This document shows positions 34,007 through 42,738 of a stretch of 64,000 bases of DNA, piece after piece; position 1 is the stretch's first letter, and each line of letters starts with the position of its first letter. The DNA is from Holophagae bacterium (lineage in GTDB: Bacteria; Acidobacteriota; Holophagae; Acanthopleuribacterales; Acanthopleuribacteraceae). The stretch covers positions 124,001 to 188,000 of the forward strand of contig JAJCXM010000014.1 in NCBI GenBank assembly GCA_029263455.1, in the 5' to 3' direction. The position numbers and the translations under genes were made by a program. The notes under the pieces were generated by a model, which was not told the origin of the DNA, ran no database searches, and saw nothing but the letters and a program-made list of their open reading frames with translations.

Positions 34007-34894
34007 CTACTCTTTGTAAACATCAAAATCGAGGGATTCGACTTTTACATCTTGAAGAAATGAACCGATGCCAAAAAAGGAAACCAGCTGCAAATAGAGG
34101 CTCATTAGCGGTGGATCTATGATTTCCAAAGCATATTGGTCTACTGCCTGTGTGGCCATAAGAAAGATACTGGCAGCAATGCTGGTGAAAACCATCGACC
34201 TAACGATGAATTTGACTTCGGTCATGCGGTCCTTGGATGACTGGTAGGGGTTCGTCTTTTTTCCGTGCAAGTATCTGGCAATCAACACGCCATAGGCGAT
34301 GTTGAGGCCCGTGATCAATATGATGGTTACGTAGACTTCCGTTTGCCAAGACGAGAACTCACCGCGAGGCGCAACATAGAATATCAGCCATGCGATATAG
34401 AGAAGGATTGCAGTGACGAGGTAAATCGGCGGAATGAAATCAAACAAACGGCGCGGGTTCAAGTCTGCCTTGCGCTTGTTTGCCACAAATGATGCTCGTA
34501 GCAACTTGCCTTGTTTCCATTCCCCCATAACAAGATACATGAAGGGGCAGACCTGGACAAAAAAGTAGATCAGCACAAAGATTTCATCGCCACCCTTGGG
34601 ATCCGGGCGATAACCGGAAGCCAACATGGCAGATAGGATCATCAATCCCAGCGCCGCAATCACATAATTCAGGTTGCGGTAGAAGCGCATCCGGTGCACA
34701 CTCTTGATTTGCGCATAAGCATCCAGTGGTTTCGGATAGAGCTTGGGATATTCAGAAGGCGGATACGTGTCGATCACGTGCAAAATACGTCGACGAATTT
34801 TCGTCGGGTAGTAAATAGAAATCAGAATAATTTGGCATAAGAACGTAACAAAAAATATGGCCAATGTGGCCGACATCGAAAGGGTAGCTGACAT
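34007..34894 (-). CDS. multi-pass membrane protein paired with a GntR regulator
   Basis: A 295-residue protein with about seven hydrophobic segments and no family I recognise. It begins two bases after the stop of the GntR-family gene upstream, so both come from one transcript. Such YtrA-type regulator/membrane protein pairs often respond to cell-envelope stress or antibiotics; that role is inferred from the pairing only. Confidence 0.7.
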   Translation of the reverse strand: MSATLSMSATLAIFFVTFLCQIILISIYYPTKIRRRILHVIDTYPPSEYPKLYPKPLDAYAQIKSVHRMRFYRNLNYVIAALGLMILSAMLASGYRPDPKGGDEIFVLIYFFVQVCPFMYLVMGEWKQGKLLRASFVANKRKADLNPRRLFDFIPPIYLVTAILLYIAWLIFYVAPRGEFSSWQTEVYVTIILITGLNIAYGVLIARYLHGKKTNPYQSSKDRMTEVKFIVRSMVFTSIAASIFLMATQAVDQYALEIIDPPLMSLYLQLVSFFGIGSFLQDVKVESLDFDVYKE

Positions 34895-34895
34895 A

Positions 34896-35285
34896 TTAAT
34901 TTCTCCGAAGGGGACGTTGATTCATGGCATCGCCAAAAGCAATGCGAATTTCACTATCTGTGGCGCCAGCATCTCTGCAGGCCTCAATTACTTCACCGAT
35001 TTTTGAAAGCACTAAGGCGTTCAGATCTACCGCGCTATTAGCCACCGCGTCGGGGTGAACGAATGTCCCGCGGTAACCGCGCGTCTGAATAACAGAATCA
35101 CGTTCTAGGTGTCGATAAGCTTTGGCTACGGTTTTACTGTTCAGTTCCAAGTCGTTGGCAAGTTGCCGAATCGATGGCAACTGCGTTCCAGGTTTTAACT
35201 CTCCTTTAATTACCGCCTCTTTGATCTGTGAGATCAGCTGAGTGAACAGGGGAATTGGGTCGTCAATATCAATCAAAATTTCCAT
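34896..35285 (-). CDS. GntR-family transcriptional regulator, YtrA-like
   Basis: I set the start at ATG 35285 (MEILIDIDDPIPLFTQLISQ), which is where YtrA-type proteins begin; the longer frame to 35327 would run into the operator. About 129 residues: winged helix with LKPGTQLPSIRQLANDLELN and SKTVAKAYRHLERD, then a short tail of about 45 residues instead of a large ligand domain, as in the YtrA subfamily. It is first in an operon with a membrane protein. Confidence 0.9.
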   Translation of the reverse strand: MEILIDIDDPIPLFTQLISQIKEAVIKGELKPGTQLPSIRQLANDLELNSKTVAKAYRHLERDSVIQTRGYRGTFVHPDAVANSAVDLNALVLSKIGEVIEACRDAGATDSEIRIAFGDAMNQRPLRRN

Positions 35286-35301
35286 ATTAAGGGTGCTCCA
35301 T

Positions 35302-35327
35302 ATGTACCGTTCGAGGTAATGGTACAT
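35302..35327. promoter_or_regulatory. palindromic operator before the GntR gene
   Basis: ATGTACC (35302-35308) and GGTACAT (35321-35327) form a perfect inverted repeat with a 12-base spacer, 17 bases before the regulator start. YtrA-type regulators bind long-spaced palindromes with GTAC cores, so self-regulation is likely. Confidence 0.65.
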
Positions 35328-35570
35328 CTGGTGTAAATAAAATGCAAGGCTTTTTGTTTGCTCTTGATCCCCCGGTCACCCAGGCACTCGTCTAAGATCA
35401 GGCGCAGCAAGGCTCTTGAACAACGCGGCGCAAAAGACTGGACCGAGGGAAAGTGATTCAACTTGCCAACGAGGATCACAATTCATGGTAATTTGAGTTC
35501 CGGTCTGCCCTAGCCAGCGATGCTGCGCGGGACAGGATGGCCCATTCCATCATCTAATAGTGAGGTTCCA

Positions 35571-35924
35571 ATGCCGCAAACGGATCATGATCGTCGCATC
35601 GACTATATCGAATATTCCGTCCCCGATGTCGCTGCTGCAAAGTTGTTCTACACCAACGTTTTTGGCTGGAGCTTCACCGACTATGGCCCTAACTACACGA
35701 GCTTTTCTGATGGCCGCCTTGCCGGTGGATTCTCCACCGCATCTGAGATCAACGCCGGCGGTCCACTCATTGTCATGTACGCGCTTGATCTCATTGAAAT
35801 CGAGGACCTAATCGTCAACCACGGTGGCTCCATCGTCAAATCGACTTTCGAGTTTCCTGGCGGTAAGCGCTTCCACTTTAAAGACCCATTTGGAAACGAG
35901 CTCGCGGTTTGGTCAGATAAATGA
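35571..35924 (+). CDS. VOC (glyoxalase/bleomycin-resistance fold) protein
   Basis: A 117-residue single-domain protein. ATG 35571 has TGAGG upstream; the longer frame to 35520 has no support. The pattern RIDYIEYSVPDVAAAKLFY, FGWSFTDYG and FHFKDPFGNELAVWSD is the usual VOC fold with the terminal Glu metal ligand. Reaction unknown. It stands alone. Confidence 0.88.
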   Translation: MPQTDHDRRIDYIEYSVPDVAAAKLFYTNVFGWSFTDYGPNYTSFSDGRLAGGFSTASEINAGGPLIVMYALDLIEIEDLIVNHGGSIVKSTFEFPGGKRFHFKDPFGNELAVWSDK

Positions 35925-36114
35925 AGCCTGCTTTTATCCTTTGCCGCTTTAGTGGTGATGAACCCAGCCTTGCCTGCAATGATCAGTCAGACAGGCAGGC
36001 ACGGTGATATTCGCGATCGTGATGTCTTGCAATATTTGTTGGACCAAGGCTCCAAAGAGGGTCAGACTCACATTGGGAATCGCGCTGGTCTCACCTCCGC
36101 TAGGGTGAGTTTGG

Positions 36115-36303
36115 CTTCTAGAGGCTGTCTCATAAGTCCTAATAATTTGACGTAACGGTTAGAACGACTTTCTTGTTTATTGTATTTAACTGAATATAAA
36201 CGGATTATAACCTCTAGCTGGCCGGCTTCACACATTACGCCGCGCCGAGGAAGCCAGACTCACATTCTTGAGCCTTGAAGCGAGTTATGCGACAGCCTCT
36301 TCT
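36115..36303. mobile_element. MITE-like element 1 with target-site duplication
   Basis: Ends AGGCTGTCTCATAA (36122-36135) and TTATGCGACAGCCT (36285-36298) are inverted repeats with one mismatch. The element (36120-36298) is flanked by CTTCT direct repeats at 36115-36119 and 36299-36303. It has no room for a transposase. Its right ~85 bases match element 2 at 57287-57525, while the middles differ. The rest of 35925-36425 has no gene; it holds a small CTCACC/GGTGAG stem (36090-36109) and two short GACTCACATT copies. Confidence 0.78.
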
Positions 36304-36425
36304 AGACAGAGGTTATGCTGACGAAGTGTGGGAACACTGGGCGTTTTATGGGTAATGAAGTACTCTTTCCAGCCTCGTTTTTCTTCGCGCGTCAGTTTAT
36401 TCTAACCTCCGTCTGGAAGACGGAC

Positions 36426-36867
36426 TCACATTGGAGACGCGAGGACCGATAAACAGTCGTCGATGGCTCGTGCAAAATCAGGATGGGTTCCGCCCGCATC
36501 GCGCACCGTTGTGAATCCGCTTTCCACATAAAAACGCGCGGCTTCACGGGCCAGGGCCCCAGCGACTGTGGCATGGACACCCGGTTGGTCGTTAGGAAAC
36601 TGAATGGAAAGATGAGCGTGGAGATCGATAAAGCCAGGCGACAGTATTCTGCCTTTGCCTTCAATGACTGTCGCGTTCTTGGTCGCGACCATCGGTCCTG
36701 TACTTATCTTGACTATTTTCTCCCCATCAACGCAGCACATGCCCCACGACGAGTGTGGCGTTCACGCCATCGAAGATTCGAACGTCGCGAAACAGCACGG
36801 CATTCTGGCCCCACAGCAGCAACCCCGAATAAGACAAGGCAACAAGAATCAACGAGGTCCTAAACAA
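36426..36867 (-). pseudogene. truncated, frameshifted secreted amidohydrolase
   Basis: A TTG start (36867) with AGGGAG upstream opens a frame with a signal peptide (FRTSLILVALSYSGLLLWG) and LFRDVRIFDGVNA. It hits a stop at 36729-36727. The reading shifts frame and continues as GEKIVKIST, GRILSPGFIDLHAHLS (the His-x-His metal motif) and YVESGFTTVRDAGGTHPDFA. The frame then stops at 36426, leaving about 140 of the ~400 residues expected for a metal-dependent amidohydrolase. The break coincides with repeat sequence carrying GACTCACATT (36423-36432), so repeat insertion or deletion probably ended the gene. Confidence 0.75.
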
Positions 36868-37044
36868 GGCTGCTCCCTGTGACGCGCTAAGTGCGTCAGA
36901 TCAGTTTTGGTTTTTCGTTGGTTGATTCTAGGTTGCCCAATATGGTGTGTGCAAGACAAGACATCCACCTCTACTGTATAAGCGGTTTAGCAATTTACCA
37001 ATCGGATTGCGGCATTAACTCAATGTCGGAGTTGGTGAACGCTC

Positions 37045-39336
37045 CTAGTCGCCAGAAGGTGCAGCCTGCATGATCAGAGCCCAAAATTCCCGGTAAAAAT
37101 TGCCTGATGGATTATTGCCCATTCGGGTAATGACCAAATCCATACTAGGCACCACCCAGATTCGACGCCCACTTGCCCCTTGCGCGGCTACTAAATCCGT
37201 TGGTGCGGTTGGAATCAGCGTGCCTTCGCCATTCAACCACCACAAGAATCCGTACTCTAGATTTAAATCCTGAGACGGCCGCACAGATTCAAAAAGCAGT
37301 TGTTTGCTTGCTACTAATTCATTACCTCGCCAGGAACCTTGACCTAGGAGCATCAAGCCAACCCGCGCTAAATCTCGTGCACTGGTAATCAAACCATTTG
37401 CATTTTGGGCGCCTTCACCGCGTGGGCTCCAATAGGTATCTTCCATGCCAAGGGGTTCGGTCAACCATTTGGAAGTCAGTTCCTCGAGACTCATTTCTGT
37501 CGCGGCCTCCAGAACCTTGTGCATGGTTGAATAAACCGGCGTGTTGTATTCCCAACGACTGCCCGCCAACTGACGGTACTCAAAATTGGAGGTAAGGCCA
37601 CTGGTCATCGACAAAAGATGGCGTACGAGAATCAGGACTTCTAGCTCTTGAGGTGCCTGTGACCAGCCAACACCAATGAGTTCGCTGACAGGGCTTTCGA
37701 TGTCCAAAACACTGCGATCGCGGGCCATTGTTGCTAAGATAGATGTTACGCTTTTTTGTACAGAAGCTACATCCTCCATCGGCTGTCCCAACGGCGTAGA
37801 ACCTAATCGATTTGTTTCAGCCGGTGTCCAATAGCGCTCAGCTATTAAGGCACCGTCCTGGCTCATGACCACACTACTTGATCGGTTCTGTTGCGCCAGA
37901 GCGAAGGCTTGCTCAAGAATTTCCTCATCCCAGCCGAGCTCGCTTGGCTGAGCGCTTCGCCAGTTGAGGTTATCGCCCGGGAAATAGAGTTCATCGACGT
38001 CGCTGCCAGAATCGGCGAGTGTCGGGTTCAGAGCTTGGGTGAAGAGTAACTGTTCGTTTCCTTTTCCAGATATATCAATGCCAGACACGGCTACATCTGA
38101 TTCGATAACTAGTTGGTCGAACATCGGCTGATCGAATAGCGTATCTAAAGTCGTTGCCGTACGAGAGTTTGCCTGGAGGCTCAAGAGCTGGCTCTCAATC
38201 TCGTTTCCGTCCAGAAAAGCACTTAGTTTTGCTTGTCCATTGACAGCGCTTGTATTGTTGATGGCAAAACCCATCCAGGACAAATCGGCTGCTGCGTAAT
38301 TAGGCAAACAGTAAACCAATGATTCTGATACTTGTCTGTTCAGGATGAATTCAGCAGCGCCACCATCTAACAAGTTTCGATAAGAAACACGAAAGATAAC
38401 GCCATCCTCATCTAAAACAACTATCCCAGACTGTGCTTGAGATTTCGACGGCTGGTTTTCAAGCCGCAAGGTGCTGGACGAATTTGCAGGCACCTCAACG
38501 AAAAGAGGGTCCAGCGCTTGACCGTTGTCAAAAAGCCGAACGGACGGCTGCATATCGTCACTCGTTGTATTGTCCATGATGAGATAGGTCTCCCATCCAT
38601 TTGTCTCGTCGGCTATATGCGGAATAACGTAAGATCCGCCAGCTTTTCGACCGATGCTCGGCGTGAATACTAATATCTGGTTACTCTTAATACCCGCCAA
38701 GCTAATGCCCGTCATTGGAACTGTGCTCAGGGCGTCAACGCGCGCAATAAGACTTACATCTATGTCGGTAAATGCTTGGCCAAACTCAAAAACAAGACGG
38801 CTGTATGGCAGCAGGCTTTGATTGGCGACCGCAAGGGGCTGGCCTGATGCATCACGGGCGATGAAGGTGACATCTCCGCTTAGGCTGTAAGTATTCATCA
38901 CAGCCAATCCAGCCCAATCTCTAGTCTTTGAATCAGGGCCAGAATAGGTGAAATTCAAAGTTGCATAGGCATGTCCTGTAAGCAAGAACTCAGCAATTCC
39001 GCCTTCGGCAACACTGCGATATGAAGCACGCACGGTCAAGTTCGCATTTGAACTCAATACCAAGCCACAGTCTCCATGAGTCAGCGAATAAACAGCCTGG
39101 CTGTGAGCGGAGATTTCAAACGCCTTTTCTTCGATAACCTGACCCTGTCCATACAGGAAAACCGTCGCCTGAATGGTGTCGCTTCCAATATTATCCATCA
39201 CCAGATCAGTCTGCCAGACATCATTAACGGCTATGTGTGGAATCCAATACTGTAAAAGCCATTCGCTTTCCTGGGCGATTATGCACGTTGTTGATAACAA
39301 CAGTAGGCTCAATATGACTCGCTTGAAACTTAACAC
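37045..39336 (-). CDS. secreted serine hydrolase with tandem N-terminal beta domains
   Basis: A 763-residue protein starting at GTG with GGGGG upstream. A signal peptide is followed by two or three related beta domains of about 200 residues: YWIPHIAVNDVWQTDLVMDN, YVIPHIADETNGWETYLIMD, and a more distant LPNYAAADLSWMGFAINN. Residues 450-760 are a beta-lactamase-like serine hydrolase with SVQKS (SxxK), YNT and a GASGRR motif. It is unlike the hydrolase at 31348 outside the catalytic core. It would act outside the cell or in the periplasm; substrate unknown. It diverges from the radical SAM gene. Confidence 0.85.
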   Translation of the reverse strand: MLSFKRVILSLLLLSTTCIIAQESEWLLQYWIPHIAVNDVWQTDLVMDNIGSDTIQATVFLYGQGQVIEEKAFEISAHSQAVYSLTHGDCGLVLSSNANLTVRASYRSVAEGGIAEFLLTGHAYATLNFTYSGPDSKTRDWAGLAVMNTYSLSGDVTFIARDASGQPLAVANQSLLPYSRLVFEFGQAFTDIDVSLIARVDALSTVPMTGISLAGIKSNQILVFTPSIGRKAGGSYVIPHIADETNGWETYLIMDNTTSDDMQPSVRLFDNGQALDPLFVEVPANSSSTLRLENQPSKSQAQSGIVVLDEDGVIFRVSYRNLLDGGAAEFILNRQVSESLVYCLPNYAAADLSWMGFAINNTSAVNGQAKLSAFLDGNEIESQLLSLQANSRTATTLDTLFDQPMFDQLVIESDVAVSGIDISGKGNEQLLFTQALNPTLADSGSDVDELYFPGDNLNWRSAQPSELGWDEEILEQAFALAQQNRSSSVVMSQDGALIAERYWTPAETNRLGSTPLGQPMEDVASVQKSVTSILATMARDRSVLDIESPVSELIGVGWSQAPQELEVLILVRHLLSMTSGLTSNFEYRQLAGSRWEYNTPVYSTMHKVLEAATEMSLEELTSKWLTEPLGMEDTYWSPRGEGAQNANGLITSARDLARVGLMLLGQGSWRGNELVASKQLLFESVRPSQDLNLEYGFLWWLNGEGTLIPTAPTDLVAAQGASGRRIWVVPSMDLVITRMGNNPSGNFYREFWALIMQAAPSGD

Positions 39337-39628
39337 TGGATCCCCCTAATCGAAACTTGTTTGCGTATTCAAATGAAGTGACAGCTAACAAGCAGAATTG
39401 GTTTGCTCAATTGAAGTGACATCCCTCACACATTCAACATACATGGTATTAACTTAAGAACTTAGTTGATGAGCTGTCAATGAATGAACCGCAATGAATT
39501 TAGGCGTGCAGAAGTTGAATTCGTGTGCATATACGGTCAGTCAAGGCCGTCTAAATCTGGCAGGACACACAGGCGTCAGACATACGCTGTTACCAAATCG
39601 TCGACCCAAATAAGCGTAACAGTCACCC

Positions 39629-39680
39629 TTGCAAAAGCGCGTTTACTATTTCATAATAGATGAGTAGTTGGTCAACTACT
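39629..39680 (+). promoter_or_regulatory. promoter and 18-bp palindrome controlling the radical SAM gene
   Basis: TTGCAA (39629-39634), 17 bases, CATAAT (39652-39657) predicts a start near 39663. AGTAGTTGGTCAACTACT (39663-39680) is a perfect palindrome beginning at that point, so a bound repressor would block initiation. It also means the ATG at 39660 is not transcribed, which supports the GTG start at 39693. The other ~290 bases of the divergent gap (39337-39628) show no gene. Confidence 0.75.
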
Positions 39681-39692
39681 CTGGAGGACGTT

Positions 39693-40949
39693 GTGGATAT
39701 TCATAATCCTGGCTGGTTAAAACTCGCTCTCTATTGTGAGGGGTTGAGAATCAATGACGCGGCCCGAGGTGAACTAGAGTCTGGGCGCGAGATCATGCGT
39801 ACGCGAGCTGGTTTAGGCAGTGGGCTGGAAGTGATTCTGCCACCCAATCTGTGGACCAATGTGCCCGTCGAGGAGAGCTTCTGTGCCAAGTCCCCGTTCG
39901 TTTTCGATTGGCAGGACGGTCAGTTTTATGTGGTCCATGAACCGAGTACTGAACGGGTTGCTGTCAAGTTAGCCCCACGCCCAACATGGTATGACGATCA
40001 CTGTTCTTCTGGAAAACTGATGACCTCTATAGGCACGCTTCAAGGCACTTACTTGGGTGTTTACCCCACCAAAGTATGTGAGTTTTGGCAGGGCAAAGAC
40101 AAAGAGAATTGCAAGTTTTGCTCCGTCGGGCTCAATTTGGGATCGTGGGACGCTCCCGAGAAACGCCTCGATGAAGTGATAGAAGTAGTGGAACGAGCAC
40201 GCTCTGAATCGGGCATCACCTATGTGGACTTCAACACCGGCCACTACGACGACGAATCATTCCTTGACGTGCTTGAACCAATCATCAAAGAAGTAAAACG
40301 TCGGACAGGGATCTTGATTGGTGTGCAAACACCACCTCATTCAAACCTCGACCGCTACAGGCGACTACGGGACCTGGGTGTGAATCGCGTATCCTTTTGT
40401 TTTGAGATATACGATCCAGAACGATTTGTAGAGATCTGTCCAGGCAAGAACCGAGTGTACGGACTAGAACGATACTTAGACACGATGGATTTCTGTGCGT
40501 CGCTGGTCAAACGGCAAAACCTCAATGAGCCTTGGGTAACGAATGGTGAAATTATCGCGGGGCTCGAGTCACCCGAATCCAGTATGCAAGCTATCGACAG
40601 AATTACATCTGTTGGAGCTATCCCCACAGTATGTGTCTTTCGCCCTCTCATCGGTACCGCCTTTGAGCATATGGAGCCACCTAAAACAGAAGATATGGTT
40701 CCAGTTTTCAGACATCTTTATGAAGCCTGCATGGACCGCGGTTTGCCGATCGGACTCGCACCAAATATACACGTTAGCCTAGTCATGCTGCCCGAAGAGT
40801 GTCAAAGCCTATCGCCACGTGCTGGTTCACTTGGTCTGCTGCCGCGTGACTTGCAATTGGGTATTAAACGCTGGGTATTCACCAACAAATTCAAACGCAA
40901 GCTATCTCGCTATGATAACCAGCGTAGTCACGCCGCATTGGTTCATTAA
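39693..40949 (+). CDS. radical SAM protein with C-x10-C-x2-C cluster motif
   Basis: The GTG 39693 follows GGAGG by five bases. About 418 residues. TKVCEFWQGKDKENCKFCSV supplies three cysteines spaced C-x10-C-x2-C rather than the usual C-x3-C-x2-C. The rest follows the radical SAM barrel: YVDFNTGHYDDESF, ILIGVQTPPHSNLDRYRRLR, GVNRVSFCFEIYDPE and GEIIAGLESPESSMQAID. Long first spacings are known in Elp3 (C-x9-C-x2-C). The gene stands alone under its own operator, so no partner substrate is evident. The reaction is unknown. Confidence 0.85.
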   Translation: MDIHNPGWLKLALYCEGLRINDAARGELESGREIMRTRAGLGSGLEVILPPNLWTNVPVEESFCAKSPFVFDWQDGQFYVVHEPSTERVAVKLAPRPTWYDDHCSSGKLMTSIGTLQGTYLGVYPTKVCEFWQGKDKENCKFCSVGLNLGSWDAPEKRLDEVIEVVERARSESGITYVDFNTGHYDDESFLDVLEPIIKEVKRRTGILIGVQTPPHSNLDRYRRLRDLGVNRVSFCFEIYDPERFVEICPGKNRVYGLERYLDTMDFCASLVKRQNLNEPWVTNGEIIAGLESPESSMQAIDRITSVGAIPTVCVFRPLIGTAFEHMEPPKTEDMVPVFRHLYEACMDRGLPIGLAPNIHVSLVMLPEECQSLSPRAGSLGLLPRDLQLGIKRWVFTNKFKRKLSRYDNQRSHAALVH

Positions 40950-41001
40950 CCCAGGCGACGAAGAAGCTCTTTCTCAAGTCTTTAAGCCAAGAAGCTAGCC
41001 A

Positions 41002-42738
41002 TCACAAAGAACTAAGTTTGTGAAGTCCCGCACCCAGAGTCAAGGCTCCTGTATGTGTTCCGTTCGCCCAATGAACGGTAACTACACCTTTTTCTCTGTC
41101 ACCCAGCCCAAAAATCAGTTCTGGGGCATGTTGACTTAAGTAAGATACATCGGCGCCAAACCATTGGATCTGTTTATGCGCGGTGACCACTTCAACCCTT
41201 GCCCCAAACCGCAGGGCATCTGATGCATCCAGCCTAATTCTCAGCCAATGATGAATGGATGTGTTATTGCGCATTAAGGTGATGGCACCGCGATTTTCAC
41301 TTATCAAAATATCGGGATCGCCATCATTGTCAAAATCGCAAACGGCCAACCCTCTGCCCGACCGCGGTTCGGCAAATGGTGTTTGCTCTGTTACGTCCAA
41401 AAAATGGTTTCTCTGGTTCCAGAAGACAAATCCAGACTCTCGCCTTAACTGCGATGAATCATTGTTTTGTTCCAAGGTACTGCCGTTATTGACAATAATC
41501 TCCGGAAAACCATCACCGTCCAGATCCGTGAAGGCACAACCCCAGCCTACGTAGGGAACACTTACCTCACCAATGAGTAGCTGGCGGGAGCGATCGCGAT
41601 ATTCGAATGTATGGCCGATTTCCTGTTTCATGGAAACGTAATAAGCGTTGTCCTGTGCGACCCAGTGGGTCAGGAAAAGGTCTGGCAAATCATGCTCTCG
41701 CTCATCGTGCAGTGCGCGTCCAGCTGTCAATCCCATGGACCCTCGCACATCTGCGGTCCCAGTCTCGGTAGAAAGGTCAAGGAAGGACAAAAATCCGTCA
41801 AACGCGGTCGTGTTCACAAATAAGCGATTTGTTGAGACGTCATTATTCACGTAAATATCGAGCCAACCGTCTCCATTCAAGTCACATAGAATCACAGCCA
41901 GACTTCGTCCATCGGCATTAACCACGCCAACCTCAGAAGCGACATCCACAAAATGCCCATCTCCCTGGTTGAGATATAGATGGTTGCCTTGCGGATCAAA
42001 ACTACTGGGATTGAGGGTGTAGGGTACATGATATCCAGACACAGCCACCGCGCTACTCTTGGGTAAGAACGTCCAGTCAAAGGCCACATAATTCGTCACA
42101 TACAGATCCAGGTCTCCATCGCGGTCGACATCGCCCCAGGCAACACCCGCTGACCATCCGTCGCCCGCGACACCGGCCGCTTCGGTGACGTCTTCGAACC
42201 GCCCATTGCCTAGGTTGCGAAACAACCGGTTAGGACCTTCATTACTAAGGTAGAGATCTGGAAGTCCATCGTTATCGAAATCGGCAAATGAAGCACCCAT
42301 ACCGCGTACATCCGTGTTTGAAATCCCACCCGCTGCGGGCACGGGCACAAACGAGCCCTGCTCATTAAGAAAAAGTGCATTTTCAAATGTCTGTGATTTT
42401 TCGGATCTAAAGGAAGCCACCACATACAGGTCCCAATCACCATCGGCATCCACATCGGCCCATGCGACACCTGCACCCATGTCTTCAGGCAAAACATGAC
42501 CACGAGAACCCGCATCCACCACCAAATTCAAACCCACAGCTTGTGTCACATCTTTTAGTTGGATTGGGCAATCCTGGCTCTTCTTTTGCTCTCGACTAGA
42601 AATGGATTCGGATCCAGCGGTTTGATTTGGGTCACGGCCTTTATTGATCCAAATCCCGATCAACCAGATCCCCGAAAAAGCAAGAAGCATGAACACAACG
42701 GAATGAACAATTCGTCGCTGTCTTCGGGAAAGGCTCAA
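41002..42738 (-). CDS. CRTAC1-type FG-GAP / ASPIC-UnbV protein
   Basis: A 578-residue protein with an N-terminal membrane anchor (VVFMLLAFSGIWLIGIWI) and at least five FG-GAP/VCBS calcium-binding blades (DVDADGDWDLYV, DFDNDGLPDLYL, DVDRDGDLDLYV, DLNGDGWLDIYV, DFDNDGDPDILI). It ends in the ASPIC/UnbV domain (WLRIRLD, FGARVEVVT, FGLGDREKGVVTVHW). These are extracytoplasmic beta-propellers. The gene overlaps the multiheme cytochrome gene upstream by four bases, a pairing seen in other Acidobacteria and delta-proteobacteria to my knowledge. Specific role unknown. Confidence 0.93.
   Translation of the reverse strand: MSLSRRQRRIVHSVVFMLLAFSGIWLIGIWINKGRDPNQTAGSESISSREQKKSQDCPIQLKDVTQAVGLNLVVDAGSRGHVLPEDMGAGVAWADVDADGDWDLYVVASFRSEKSQTFENALFLNEQGSFVPVPAAGGISNTDVRGMGASFADFDNDGLPDLYLSNEGPNRLFRNLGNGRFEDVTEAAGVAGDGWSAGVAWGDVDRDGDLDLYVTNYVAFDWTFLPKSSAVAVSGYHVPYTLNPSSFDPQGNHLYLNQGDGHFVDVASEVGVVNADGRSLAVILCDLNGDGWLDIYVNNDVSTNRLFVNTTAFDGFLSFLDLSTETGTADVRGSMGLTAGRALHDEREHDLPDLFLTHWVAQDNAYYVSMKQEIGHTFEYRDRSRQLLIGEVSVPYVGWGCAFTDLDGDGFPEIIVNNGSTLEQNNDSSQLRRESGFVFWNQRNHFLDVTEQTPFAEPRSGRGLAVCDFDNDGDPDILISENRGAITLMRNNTSIHHWLRIRLDASDALRFGARVEVVTAHKQIQWFGADVSYLSQHAPELIFGLGDREKGVVTVHWANGTHTGALTLGAGLHKLSSL

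Noticed and set aside
36891-37073. 60-aa plus-strand frame before the second hydrolase
   Set aside because: No ribosome site; lies in the gap and overlaps the 3' end of the real minus-strand gene.
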